This document shows, piece by piece, positions 1-10,508 of a stretch of DNA of 64,000 nt. Each line of letters opens with the position of its first letter. Within the stretch, counting starts at the first letter, position 1. Location of the stretch: assembly GCA_019916065.1 (NCBI GenBank), contig CM034236.1, forward strand, positions 47,979,144 through 48,043,143, in the 5' to 3' direction. The DNA comes from Vitellaria paradoxa. Lineage: Eukaryota > Streptophyta > Magnoliopsida > Ericales > Sapotaceae. Under the pieces are notes generated by a model. The model was not told where the DNA came from. It searched no databases and saw only the letters and a program-made list of their open reading frames with translations. Position numbers and translations under genes: made by a program.

Positions 1-544
1 CGCTTCAAATTTTTGTTAAACCGAAATCCCAAATTATGTAGCTTGTTTTAGAATTTTGAGTTTGTCACTTGTTTCTACACGCGGAGACAAGTAGCTAATT
101 TTTTTTTTCCTTTTAACATCAGAAAGCCAATTACATAACGTATTGGACTTTAGAACAAAGAATTGCATGTCTATTCTTTGATAAATTGGACATTTCATTC
201 TATATTTCTTTATCTGTTTACATTTTCATCCTTATTTTGTATAAGATTATCATTTAGGTTATTGCTATTTACTGCACTAAATCCTGAAAGTGAGTCTTGA
301 AATTGAAATAACAAAGACAAGTCCGTGGTAAGTTAGTTCTGACTCGTCTAAAATGTCAATTGATGTTAAGTACAAGTTTCAATGGTTTAGATAGGTTAAA
401 ATTGTGAAAAACTAATTTTAACAGCCTTTTCAATACAGATGTTTTTTTTTTCTTTTCGTGAATTTTGTAGTTTTCTCATAAATCTCTAACTTTTTAACAT
501 AGTTATAAAAAGTGTTATTTGATCCTGTTATATTCAGTTGTTAC
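1..544. repeat. 3' flank of YUCCA copy A, paralogous to the flank of copy B
   Basis: No gene is visible. The stretch aligns by eye with about 9740-10316 (shared pieces include the segment ending in ACATAACGTATTGAACTTTAG or its one-base variant), so it is the downstream flank of the duplicated monooxygenase unit. Identity is clearly lower than in exon 1 of the two gene copies. The last 8 bases (537-544) are the left target-site copy of the hAT element that follows. Confidence 0.6.
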
Positions 545-1082
545 CACGGGCGGAGCTACGTTGGGGCAAGGGGGGCAAGTGACCCCTCTCAATTTTTTAG
601 ATAAAATTACTAAAATATCCTTCTTATTATTTTAATTTTATTTAAAAATTAAGATATTTTGATTTTATTAAAAATTTAAAGTTAATTCAAATTTTTTTAA
701 CATATAAGAAGTTTAAAAGAATCAAACTTAGTATTTTTTGTGAAATAAAGTGTATCTTTTAATATATTATTGCATATTTTTTTATACTATCAGCAAATTT
801 AGCATATAACATAATAAATTCTATAGATAATAAAATTTAATAATAATTATATTTTTTGTAGTAAGGGATATCTCTAATAAACTTCAGGTGCTTGAACCAT
901 TAACTGTGAGAAATATATTCACTAGTTAATACTCAAGAATAATTTATTTTCTCTCTAAAAATAACATCGTTTTTCTCCTACTCTTAATTGAAAAATAAGT
1001 CGATTGTTATTTTTTCTTGGGTGTTCGGTGCCCCCCTGGCGCCCGTTGCCCCTCTTGAGCAAAAATTTTGGTTCTGCCCCTG
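545..1082. mobile_element. Non-autonomous hAT element with 8-bp target duplication
   Basis: The 538-bp element begins CACGGGCGGAGC and ends with the reverse complement of CAGGGGCAGAACC, giving imperfect terminal inverted repeats typical of hAT transposons. It is flanked by a perfect 8-bp duplication GTTGTTAC at 537-544 and 1083-1090. The paralogous position in the copy B unit (about 10315-10322) carries GTTGTTAC only once, which is the empty site. The AT-rich interior holds no transposase, so the element must have been moved by a transposase supplied elsewhere. It lies just downstream of the stop codon of YUCCA copy A. Confidence 0.85.
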
Positions 1083-1277
1083 GTTGTTACTACTTTCTAA
1101 AACCATGCTAGCAAAAGAAGAACAATTTTAGATATTGTTGTATAATATAAAATAGGACAACGGTATTTGCATTAGAACTTTTTTATTAGCGGGGGAATTG
1201 GGGTTCGGTGAGGATTTTACTTTTGTAAAAAAAAAAAAAAAAACATTGAACGGAAATATACATTCATTCTTAGACAC

Positions 1278-4178
1278 CTAGGCAGTAACATATGCTCCAA
1301 TTGCTTCCACTGGCACAAGTGCCATGTCAGAGCTCCATTTACTTGAAATGTCCTCTGCCACTTTGCGAGCATCAATGGAAGTGCCAAGCAAGCCGCGTCT
1401 GCTAAATCCCACGCTGTAGACCCCAGTCTTTCCCTTCCAGTTGTTGGGAAATGGGGTTTTTGGAAAACCATCTTTGGGGCTGAAGTAGGTCTCCTCCTTG
1501 TGATCCACACCGCATTTGTAACTAATTAGAAATTGTAATAATAATACAAAATAAAGACACAAATTCAAACTGATCTTTTTATATAGAAATCTTCAGTTTA
1601 CCATTAGCCAAGCTGACACATTGGATCGGTATCCCGTGGCCAGAATTACAACCTCAAATTCGTCATTTTTTTCGTTCTTGAACTCAGCACCAATAGTTGT
1701 GAATCTTCTTATACCGGGAACAACCTAAGAATTTCATAGATAATCATCGATAGACTAAGTTTAAAATAAATTATAGAATGAAATGAGAATATGAGTAAAT
1801 TCTTACATTATGTTTATAATAAATAAAGAATAATATTAGTATTTAAGTGGCAATAGTTAAGGAGCATTTAACACAAAATTATAAAAGTAATTGGTAGTTA
1901 AGAGATATTTAAGAAAATTAATAAAATAAAATAAAATAGTAAAATTACATAATAACTTATAAAAATTTAAAAATTACTTTTATACCTCTTTCAAATCAAA
2001 TTGTGGGTGATTATTGACAGTTAAAACATATTAATAGAAGAAAATAAAAGTTTCACCAAGTGTTTGAATTCATTAATTTTATAATTTCATCAAGTAACAT
2101 GCCATTAATATAATAGTATAAATAAAATAACAAAGGTACATTTTAACAAACAATAGAAATGACTTCTTAAGGGACCGTTTGGTAACGCTGTCATTTTTCT
2201 ATTTACATTTTCTGTTTTTTTATTTTTTATTGTCGTTTTCTTTTTCTGAAATGAAAACTGAAACTGCGTTTGAAAAAATAATTTTGTTTACAGTTACTAA
2301 TTTTTTTATTTTTATAAAATATTTAATTTTATTAGTTTTTTAAAAATTAATTGAATTTAATAAATATATTTTATATTAATTTAATTATATTATTTATTAA
2401 AAACAATTAAATAAAATATAAATACTATATCATTTAATCTAGTAAATATAAAATATATTAATTATAATTTAATTATATTATTTAGTAAAAATAATTGAAT
2501 GAAATATAACTCATATTAAATTAATTAAATTAATTTAATTATGATATTTGTTAAAAATAATTTAATAAAATATATTTAATATTATTTAAATTAATTATTA
2601 AATAATTTAATTATGATATTTATTAAAAATAATTTAATAAAATATATTTCTTATTAATTAAATTAACTAATTTAATTTAATTATTTATTTGAAATAAATT
2701 AATAATAGATATTGCGTATTAATTTAATTAATTTAATTTGATTATATTATTTATTAAAAATAATTTTAGTTTAATAAAATATTTGAATAAAATAATTTAT
2801 TTTAATATGATTTAACAAAAATAGATAAAGTATTAAAATTAATAAAATATTTACAACAGAAACAAAAATAAAGTGAAAATACTTTTTTTCTATTTACATT
2901 TTTCTATTTAAATTTTTATTTTTTTTGAAACAAAAAAATATAAATAGATTTAATAAACATATTTCTGTTGACAGTTTATAAATTTTTAAAAACATAAATA
3001 AAAATAAAAAATAAAACATTACCAAACAGGAGCACGAATGTTTTACTAAAACTCAATTTCCCCGAAACAGTCACTCTCCTCTTGTGATAAAATAAATGAT
3101 GACTTTCCCGGATATTGATTCTTAACCTGTATTTGGCCAGACTTAATCTTGGCAAGCGTTCCGACATCCAGAACCGGAGTCTTTCCGGCCGAATGTTTGA
3201 GCTCGAGGGGCCCAATTTCTGGCCTTTCGATGCCAATTTCTTTAGTATCTCCAAAAATTAGCCGCGACGAAAGGAGGAGGAACTGATCCACCAACCTAGC
3301 TGGAAACCATTTGAGGAGCTGCATGGAAAGACCAAAGGTCGATCTGCCTAACACTTCTTTTGGCAATACGTGCAACTGCAAACATGCATCGATCATATAT
3401 AAGCTCTAGAGATGTAAGAAATCAAATGATTCTCAAGACTCGGTTTTGGTAAAAAATTAGCAGACTGTCCCCAGATCTTGAAATACAAGAGAATATAATA
3501 CCAAGTGTATTATGTGTCAGGATTATTGAAGTAACTATATATACATATATATGTTACCTTGTCTCTGACTACGAGAGAGACTTGAGCGGTGTTGTTGCAA
3601 AGGTCCAAAGCAATCTCCATGCCAGAGTTCCCACAGCCCACAACCAAGACCTTCCTTTCTTTAAATTCAGCCCCATTCTTGTACTCACTAGCGTGCAGTA
3701 CTTTCCCTCCAAACTCCGTCAGTCCTGGGATGTTTGGCCACACCGGTTCAGCGTTTTCCCCGGTTGCAACCACAATCCACCGACAGAGAAACTCAGAATC
3801 ACCGGTTCGAACCATCCAGAGGTTGATGGCCGAGTCGTACTTAGCCCATTTCGCCTCCTGTCCGAAGAGCGGCTCGATCGCGAAGAGCTTAGCATAAGCT
3901 TCCAAGTAGCTGATGAGCTGTTTCCTAGTTGGGTACACTGGGAATTCTTTAGGGAATGGCATGAAAGGGAGTTCACAGAATTTTTTTGGTAGGTGTAGTT
4001 TCAGACGATCGTAAGTCCTCAGCTTCCATAGAGAGGCTAAACAGTTTTCTTTCTCAATGACCACAAACGGAATCTCTTTCTGACGGAGACATGCAGCCAC
4101 AGCCAGGCCTGATGGTCCAGCTCCAATGATCACTGGCCCGGGGACCCAAACACGACCATTTTTTACTTGTGAGTTCAT
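1278..4178 (-). CDS. YUC10-like: YUCCA-type flavin monooxygenase, copy A (probably intact)
   Basis: Predicted indole-3-pyruvate monooxygenase, the FAD- and NADPH-dependent enzyme that makes the auxin IAA; the YUC10/11-like subclass is my best guess. Exons are 4178-3558, 3375-3127, 1724-1602 and about 1496-1278, with lengths 621, 249, 123 and 219 nt that join in frame into 403 residues, normal for the family. Visible motifs are FAD-binding GAGPSG at residues 19-24, an FMO-identifying [16 protein letters not shown]-binding GCGNSG at about 181-186, and ATGYRSN near the exon 3 end. The ATG at 4178 gives the usual short N terminus, although the frame stays open upstream. The least certain point is the exon 4 acceptor: CACAAG/GAG keeps the frame, while the better-looking ATTAG acceptor would shift it. 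Intron 2 contains an AT-rich TIR element (about 2169-3034). Confidence 0.8.
2169..3034. mobile_element. AT-rich TIR element in YUCCA copy A intron 2 (Tourist-like)
   Basis: The ends are GGGACCGTTTGGTAACG and, on the other strand, GCTCCTGTTTGGTAATG, forming degenerate inverted repeats. The interior is almost pure A+T with many short palindromes and no coding capacity. The matching intron of copy B (about 11390) lacks it, so the insertion occurred in copy A after duplication, or was lost from B. Related termini occur at 23562/24700 and at about 45226. Exact ends and target duplication are not certain here. Confidence 0.6.
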
Positions 4179-4324
4179 ATTCTCTTTTTTACATAAGTTG
4201 CTCACATAACGGAAAGTGTTTGATTTTTCTTTTGGAAAAGTGATGGTATCAGAATTGATTGCTTGTGCAGCAAATTTATAATCAACTCTCTGTCTAGCTG
4301 TCAGAATTTTAGATTGAAATTCAC

Positions 4325-5095
4325 TTTCTTTCGACACATAGAAGTCGAGATAAATGCCAGATAGCAACTGAACTTGCTTGCATGTTTTCGAGACATAACA
4401 ACTGAGATGAGACCATGCATTTTGGTTTTTGATCTTTGCCACATAGCAACTGAGATGACGGCCACATAATAAGGCATTTCGGTTGTTTCTGCATGCATTT
4501 CTTCCTTTGACACATTGCGAGTGAAACTCCTTGACTTTGACACATAGCAACTGAAGCATGCATGCATTTTGGTTGTTGGGACATAGCAACTAAGATGAAA
4601 CCATGCATTTTGGTTTTTTGACACATAGTAACTGAGATGAAAGCCACATAGCAAGTATTTTGATTGTTTCTGCATGTATTTCATCGGAAACATAGCAACT
4701 GAAACTCACTGGCTTTGACACATAGCAGCTGAAATTCTTAGAACACTGAAATTTTTAAAGCATTTTGGTTATTTGTTTAGGCATCCGAGCACTGAAATTT
4801 TTAAAGCGTTTTGGTTATTTGTTTAGGTGTCCGAGCACTAAAATTGTTGTTTAGAATTTCTTCAACTTCCGACACATATGGGAAGTGAAATTTTCAGTGC
4901 TGGTGAAATTATCGGTCTCTCTTCACATAGCGAGTGAAACTCGCTAGTTTTGACACATAGCAGCTGATTAGAGCAACGAAATATTTAAAGTATTTTGGTT
5001 GGTTGTTTAGGCGTCCAAAACCTGAAAAAAAATTTTCTGCTTTTGACACATATAGCGAGCGAAATTGTCGGTCTCTTTTCACTGGGTGTCAAAAG
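4325..5095. repeat. ACATAGC header/spacer repeat array, copy A
   Basis: About twelve modules each start with a near-constant header close to TTTTGACACATAGCAACTGA and continue with a spacer of about 30 to 90 bases. Spacers recur in a few classes, for example GATGAAACCATGCATTTTGG and AATTTTTAAAGCATTTTGG. The array begins about 150 bp upstream of the monooxygenase ATG. It recurs next to copies B, C and D. On the minus strand much of it is open and in frame with exon 1, encoding a CYVSK/NQNAW-type repeat. It is not a simple satellite, because module length varies. Confidence 0.8.
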
Positions 5096-5408
5096 AAAGA
5101 AAATTTAATTAATTCGAAAACAACCACTTCCATACAATGCTGTGTAATACCTATGTATATGCAGTGTATATTGTATATGCAGTCAAGATTAGATTGCTAA
5201 TCCCTTTAAAGGACCCTTTGATCAATTGTTTGCAGGGATAATATGCAACACTAGCAAGCCAGGCATGAGAATCTGAACCCAAAACCGTTGAGAGTGACTA
5301 ACATTCATGCGGAGAATTGGACTTTGATTGGGAAGTGGACAAACTGTCTAGTGAATGTGAATGGACATAAGCAATTAATAATTTAACATAAAATTTGGCG
5401 TTGGTTGG
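5096..5408. repeat. Shared downstream block of the monooxygenase units, copy A
   Basis: This block contains a landmark segment starting near TTGTTTGCAGGGATAATATG (about 5228) and running through GGACATAAGCAATTAAT. It recurs at about 13565-13628 (partial), 15195-15370 and 22030-22200. I see no coding potential; it marks the far edge of each array unit. Its last bases, GTTGG at 5404-5408, are the left target-site copy of the TRIM that follows. Confidence 0.7.
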
Positions 5409-5842
5409 TGTGAAGTACTTGACCAATATGCTAAAAGTTGATAAAATGAGATCAATTCTTATATTTCATTCTTATACTGAAATAGTCAAACGCATGTCCG
5501 ATTCCAAAGGTGAGGCTCATCAGGAACATACCATCACACTTCTAAAACCGATGTTCACGTCGGCTCTCATTCTAGGTTACTTTTTCTCTGGCGATAGGTA
5601 AACCTTTTTTTCTTTGGATGGCTCACACTCTACTCCAGGTAACTCTTTCCTACTTAGTCTTTACCATGACTCGAATTTAGAACATGGAAACTGCTCTGAT
5701 ATCAAATGTTAGGTACTTGACCAATATGCCAAAAGACCCAGGCTTGATAGAGTGCGTGAAATCAATTCCTATATTCCATCCTATACTGAAATAGCCTAAC
5801 TCATATCTCATATCAAAGGTGGAGTCCATCAAGACCCTAACA
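5409..5842 (-). mobile_element. TRIM (miniature LTR retrotransposon) with two LTRs
   Basis: Two related direct repeats, 5409-5538 (130 bp) and 5707-5842 (136 bp), both begin TGTxAxGTACTTGACCAATATG and end in CA. They enclose about 168 bp without coding capacity. The whole 434-bp element is flanked by a 5-bp duplication GTTGG (5404-5408 and 5843-5847). On the minus strand the 5' LTR (5842-5707) is followed directly by TTGATATCAGAGCA, close to the initiator-tRNA-Met primer-binding site TGGTATCAGAGC. The paralogous places in units B (about 15372) and C (about 22205) lack the insertion. Too small to encode anything, so mobilised in trans. Confidence 0.85.
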
Positions 5843-5847
5843 GTTGG

Positions 5848-7935
5848 ATTCTTTGTCAATTTTTTTTATTTGATGAATGAATACAACCAATTATTCTCAT
5901 GAATGATAAAGTGTCATTGTGTATATCACATTTCTTCTTGATTTCAGTACCATCTTTCTTCATGTTTTTATTGTTGCCGTTACTCACAACTTATGTTATA
6001 CGAATTCAGATGTGAGTATCCAATACGGATACATGGATAAGAATAAAACCCATTAGTTCTCTTATTTAAGGATATGAGGACATGGAAAATATTTAAATTT
6101 TTAATACATTTATTTTATTTTATGGAATTCTATAGTATTAATAAGATTTCATTAGAGTATTTCTTTCATAAAATATAAGTTTTATGTAAAATTATGTGCA
6201 AATTTTTAAATATTTTATTGGGGTCTCTTTTACTCTCTCAATCTTTAATTTGATAAATGAATACAGCAAATTGTTAAGATAAATTGTAAATTGTCAACAT
6301 GTATATACATACCGTCTTTATTCTTGATTTCAGTATTATATTTCTTCATATTTTTACCCGCTTCTCATATTTTTAGACTATATAAATGATAAATGTAAAT
6401 AATAAATTAAATTCATGATACTAAACACATAAGGCTATATTTGTATTATGGATTTGTCAATGCGAAATGAAAGATAAAATAATAAATAAACTTAAGAGAC
6501 AAATAACACATTGTGTTACATGGTTCAACTTAGGATGTGTTTAGATTAAAGATTTCTCAAAAAAATAAATAAATAAAACGTAAGATACAAACATACAATG
6601 TTTTACATGGTTCAATTTACGCTATTCTCATTAACATTGTGTTTGGAGCCAGGAGAATAGAAATGGAAAAGAAGAGAAAATAAAATTTTTATTTCCTATT
6701 TGTTTGATTGTTTGGTGTGAAGAGGAATTAAGTGAAGATCAATTAAAAAAAATTAACACATTTTTCTTCCATTTACTCTCATTTTCACTTTTCCTTCTTC
6801 TCTCTTTCTTTTTCACAAATTTGAAATAAAGCCTAAAAATTTTGTTAAGGAAAGAGATTAAAATTATTTCCCCTTTTTGGTTGGTGATGAAAAATAGAGG
6901 AGAAAACGCATGAGAATTTAAAATTTTTAAACTAACTAAATTCGAAAACAATTTTGATACTATTTGCGCGTTATCGACCTGCTTCCGATTAAGTAAAGGT
7001 TGATATGCAGCATTAATAAATTTGTTCTGTTCCACAACCATGTATTTAATTAAATCATTTGGGGCCTAAACTTATTTGACTTGTGACAATCGCGCGGACT
7101 CAACAATTATCCACCTTAAGTCCATTTGCAACGAAACGATAATCTCAATCTTTCCTTTATCTTCGTTGCAAAACTCTCAAGATTGAGGTTCGATACGACC
7201 TGCACCAATAAAGTCCCAGTAAGGTTTAGTTATTATTATTCACTCAATTTTCTGAACTTTAATATGCACTTACGAGATCATTTAACTATGTTAGAGTCAA
7301 ACCCTTGGTACAAACCAACTCTTCAATCATCATCTCAACCATATTCTTATTAATTTGCTATTTTGTTTTGTGAACCTTCAATTTTAAGTTTAAATTCCAA
7401 ATAGCAGTCCCCAGTTCAAGTTGAGTATATCCTGCCTTTATCATGGCAGGCACAATTTATGGGTTAGAGAGTATTTAACCTTGTAAGGTAGTTCAAAGGA
7501 CTAATAAAGCAAGAAGTGATTCTTTGTTTTGGGTCTTTCTTACTTTCTCAGTCTTTGATTTGATCAATGAATGCAGCTAATTGCTCTGACGAATGATAAA
7601 TTTCCGACGGGTATACTATCTTTGTTCTTAATTTCAGTATTTTTGTATTCATGTTGTTACTGTTGTAGTTGCTCAAACTTTTAGATATGTTATGTGAACT
7701 TAGGTACTAGTGTCGGGTGCAGATATGTGTCTAAGAATCGGATCCATTAGTTCTCCTAGTCAAGAATACGAAGACACAAGAAAATATATAACTGAATATT
7801 TAATATATTGATTTTACTCTATAAAATGTTATGGTATATTAAGATTTTATTAGAGTATTTCATGCATAAAATACAAACTTTATACATGTTTGTGTGTTAA
7901 AATTGAACTTTTCAACATGTATCTAATTATATTGG
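5848..7935. repeat. Roughly 380-bp repeat family, three copies, unit A
   Basis: Three related segments (about 5850-6225, 6225-6410 truncated, 7520-7935) each contain TTTGATxAATGAATxCAGC, a CTTGATTTCAGTA tract and later a CATAAAATAxAA tract. They recur in unit B (15390-15745, 15750-15930, 17450-17841) and unit C (22225-22575, 22575-22760). Between 6410 and 7520 lies AT-rich DNA paralogous to 15930-17450. No coding region is supported; the short open frames here are AT-rich noise. Confidence 0.6.
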
Positions 7936-9720
7936 GACACTTGCACTATTGTACCCTAATCCAAGTATTCTTCTCCAAATATTGAGTATCCTACACGAAT
8001 ATGCCATATATTTGAAAGAGTCCATGTAATATACCTTCTAAAATACATAGCTCAATGGGACTAGCATCAAGAAATGGCCTTTAGTGCTCCTTATTCATGC
8101 AATAATAATGTTAGATTCTTCAATAACTTTGATTTATTCTATATTTTTAGGTTGTAATTATATTTATGGATTAGTAGTAAAAAAATTTGACACATTTGTA
8201 CTAAACTACAAATTAATTGTACAAGGATCAAAACAAATCAACTTATGCCAGTCAAATTGTCAGATTATCTTATACTTTTTTAATTTTAAATCCATTAATT
8301 TGAAGTTTAATCTAGTTTCAAATTGATGTTGTTAAACTTAATGGTTTTAAGGGGTGGCTTTGGAGTAGTAGTGAGATTATTCAACTCTGGAATTAACGCA
8401 CTTTTTTTACAATTCAAACATTTCATGTTGTTTTATTTAAATTGCAAATATTTTCCATTAATATTTGTCATCTGTTCATTAAATTGCACCCTCACATTGG
8501 TTCCTATTTTTGTCAATAAAATCATAATGCAAAACATTTTTTTTTTTACGTAACCATAGATTTCCCATGTTTGAACAAAGTAAAATTATCACACCGATCA
8601 TTGCATTTGAGAAGTCTAGGCAAAAAGGAAATATAGGGAATATTTTGAATGATATCCAACGAAACCAAATGAAATTCTATCGAAATCATTGTTGTTGAAG
8701 TTGCAAAACAGAATGTTAGGTTTCTAAAACAATATGTGCTTCTTCTTTGCCATGAGATAGCTTATTCACATTATTTACTCCATTGTTTACTATTTTTTTA
8801 GTCAAAACAAACTCTTTGTTACTTCGCTTTGACGAAGTTCTAACTTTATTATTGTTATTTTGGCATACTCAGGTTTCAACATCTCTCAATCTGGCAGAGG
8901 AATCAAAGGTGCCAAAATTAAGTGCTGAAAGCATTTGGGGTACTCCTAGGATCACTTGTGCTCAATTGCTTGCAAGCGTCCCCAATTTGAGGTACTACTA
9001 TTTCAGAGAAATCCATTAGAACACCAAGGACAGATCTTTACTTTTTATTTTCACATTATATTAGATTTTTTCTTGTAGAAATTTGGATAAAAAAATAAGC
9101 CTAGGATAGCCTAGAATGCAATTTAAAAAAAAAAAAAAGAGCCCAAGCAACTTAGAATGGGAATTATAAAACATGAGCTTAGGGGTAAATCATCATTTTA
9201 CAGTTTAAGTTTGAATCAGGTAAAGTTTTCTTAGTTATACAAAAAAAACACGTCAATAATATTTTTAACATTTTGGAGGCTCAAAGTATAGTTTTGTACA
9301 CACTGTGATTTTGATTGATTATGTGTGCAAACCTAATAAAATAAACTAGCTCATGGCGATTAATAGTTGAAAGGCAGTATGAAGAAAAAACAAATTTCTT
9401 CCAATTTTCAAGACACTTCGGAGGACAAATTTTACTGAGCCTAATAATTAGCGAAAAGAATAAGATGCATTAATTAGGTAAGCACGGTTGCGCTTAGTTA
9501 GGAGATGTTCTATTCATGAATCATTAGCATGGTTTGGTTTTCTTGAGCCAAAACCTAAGAAATTTGCTCTGTATCCATGTATGATTGAATCCTTAATGGT
9601 AATCTTAGAGGCTCCACTTAGATGATCAGACTGATGGGTGACTAGATTATGTGATTATATACATATATATAATTAAAAAAAAAGTATGAAATTCATCTTC
9701 TCAGATCAAGAATTTCTTCC
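7936..9720. other. Intergenic DNA between units A and B
   Basis: AT-rich DNA with no recognised gene. It has no counterpart after unit B, where the sequence breaks at about 18693. The only exon-like piece is at 8873-8991 (listed separately). A few weakly open frames at 8084-8553 have no protein-like composition. Confidence 0.5.
8873..8991 (+). pseudogene. Isolated exon-like fragment, unrecognised
   Basis: A 119-nt block sits between a good acceptor (TGGCATACTCAG) and a good donor (CAATTTGAG/GTACTA). The open frame reads with ordinary protein composition, for example AEESKVPKLSAESIWGTPRI. I do not recognise the family, and no neighbouring exon could be found in the surrounding 2 kb. It may be a captured or left-over exon of a duplicated gene, or chance. 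Confidence 0.3.
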
Positions 9721-10508
9721 TTTCCACATCAATTATTTTTAAATCAAAATCACAAATTCTGTCGCTTATTTTAGAATATTAAGTTTGTAATTTGTCTCTA
9801 CCTAAAGAGACTAGGACTAGCTACATTTCTACTCTTTCAACATCTAAGAACCAACTTCATAACGTATTGAACTTTAGAACAAAGAAGGGCATGTCTTTTT
9901 TTTTTTGAGAAATTGGTCATTTATTCTATATTTCTTTCTCTGTTTATGGCTTCATCTTTATTTTATCTGAAATTATCACTCAACTTATTACTATTCACTG
10001 CACTAAATCCTGAAAGTAAGTCCCAAAAATGAGATGACAAAGACAAGTTTGTGGGAAGTTAGTTCTGACTCCTCTCTAAAAATGTTCCACAACCAAAGGG
10101 AACCAATTTGAATAGCTATGTCAATTGATGTCAAGTATAAGTTTGAATAGTTTAGATAGTTTGAGATTGTGAAAGATTAATTTTAACAGCCTTTTCAATA
10201 AAGGTGTTTTCTTTTTTTTTTTTTTTTTCCTTTTTGTGAATTTCGTAATTTTCTCATAACTTTCTAACTTCTTAACATAATTTTAAAAAGTGTTATTCGA
10301 TCCTATTATACTCAGTTGTTACTATTTTTTAAAATCATACTTGCAAAGCGAAAACAATTTTCGATATTGTTGCATAAGTACAAAATATGACAACAATATT
10401 TGCATTAGAACTTTTTTATTAGCAGAGGAATTGTGGTTGGGTGAGGATTTAACTTAAAAAAAGAAAAAAAAAATCACTGAACAGAAATATACCTTCATTC
10501 TTAGACAT
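9721..10508. repeat. 3' flank of YUCCA copy B
   Basis: Paralogous to 1-1277 minus the hAT element. The empty hAT site, with GTTGTTAC present once, is at about 10315-10322. No gene is seen. Confidence 0.6.

Noticed and set aside
1497..1568. Upstream Met start for the last YUCCA exon (MNLCLYF...)
   Set aside because: It lies within intron 3; the family sequence and phase place the exon start near 1496.
3582..3992. Plus-strand frames opposite YUCCA exon 1
   Set aside because: Antisense shadows with no family features; the same shadow appears opposite copy B.
4325..5095. CRISPR-like array
   Set aside because: There is a header/spacer look, but header and spacer lengths vary, spacers recur, and the context is a plant nuclear genome with no cas genes.
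8084..8553. Two Phe/Leu/Ile-rich plus-strand frames
   Set aside because: Composition-driven AT-rich open frames; no splice signals or recognisable motifs.
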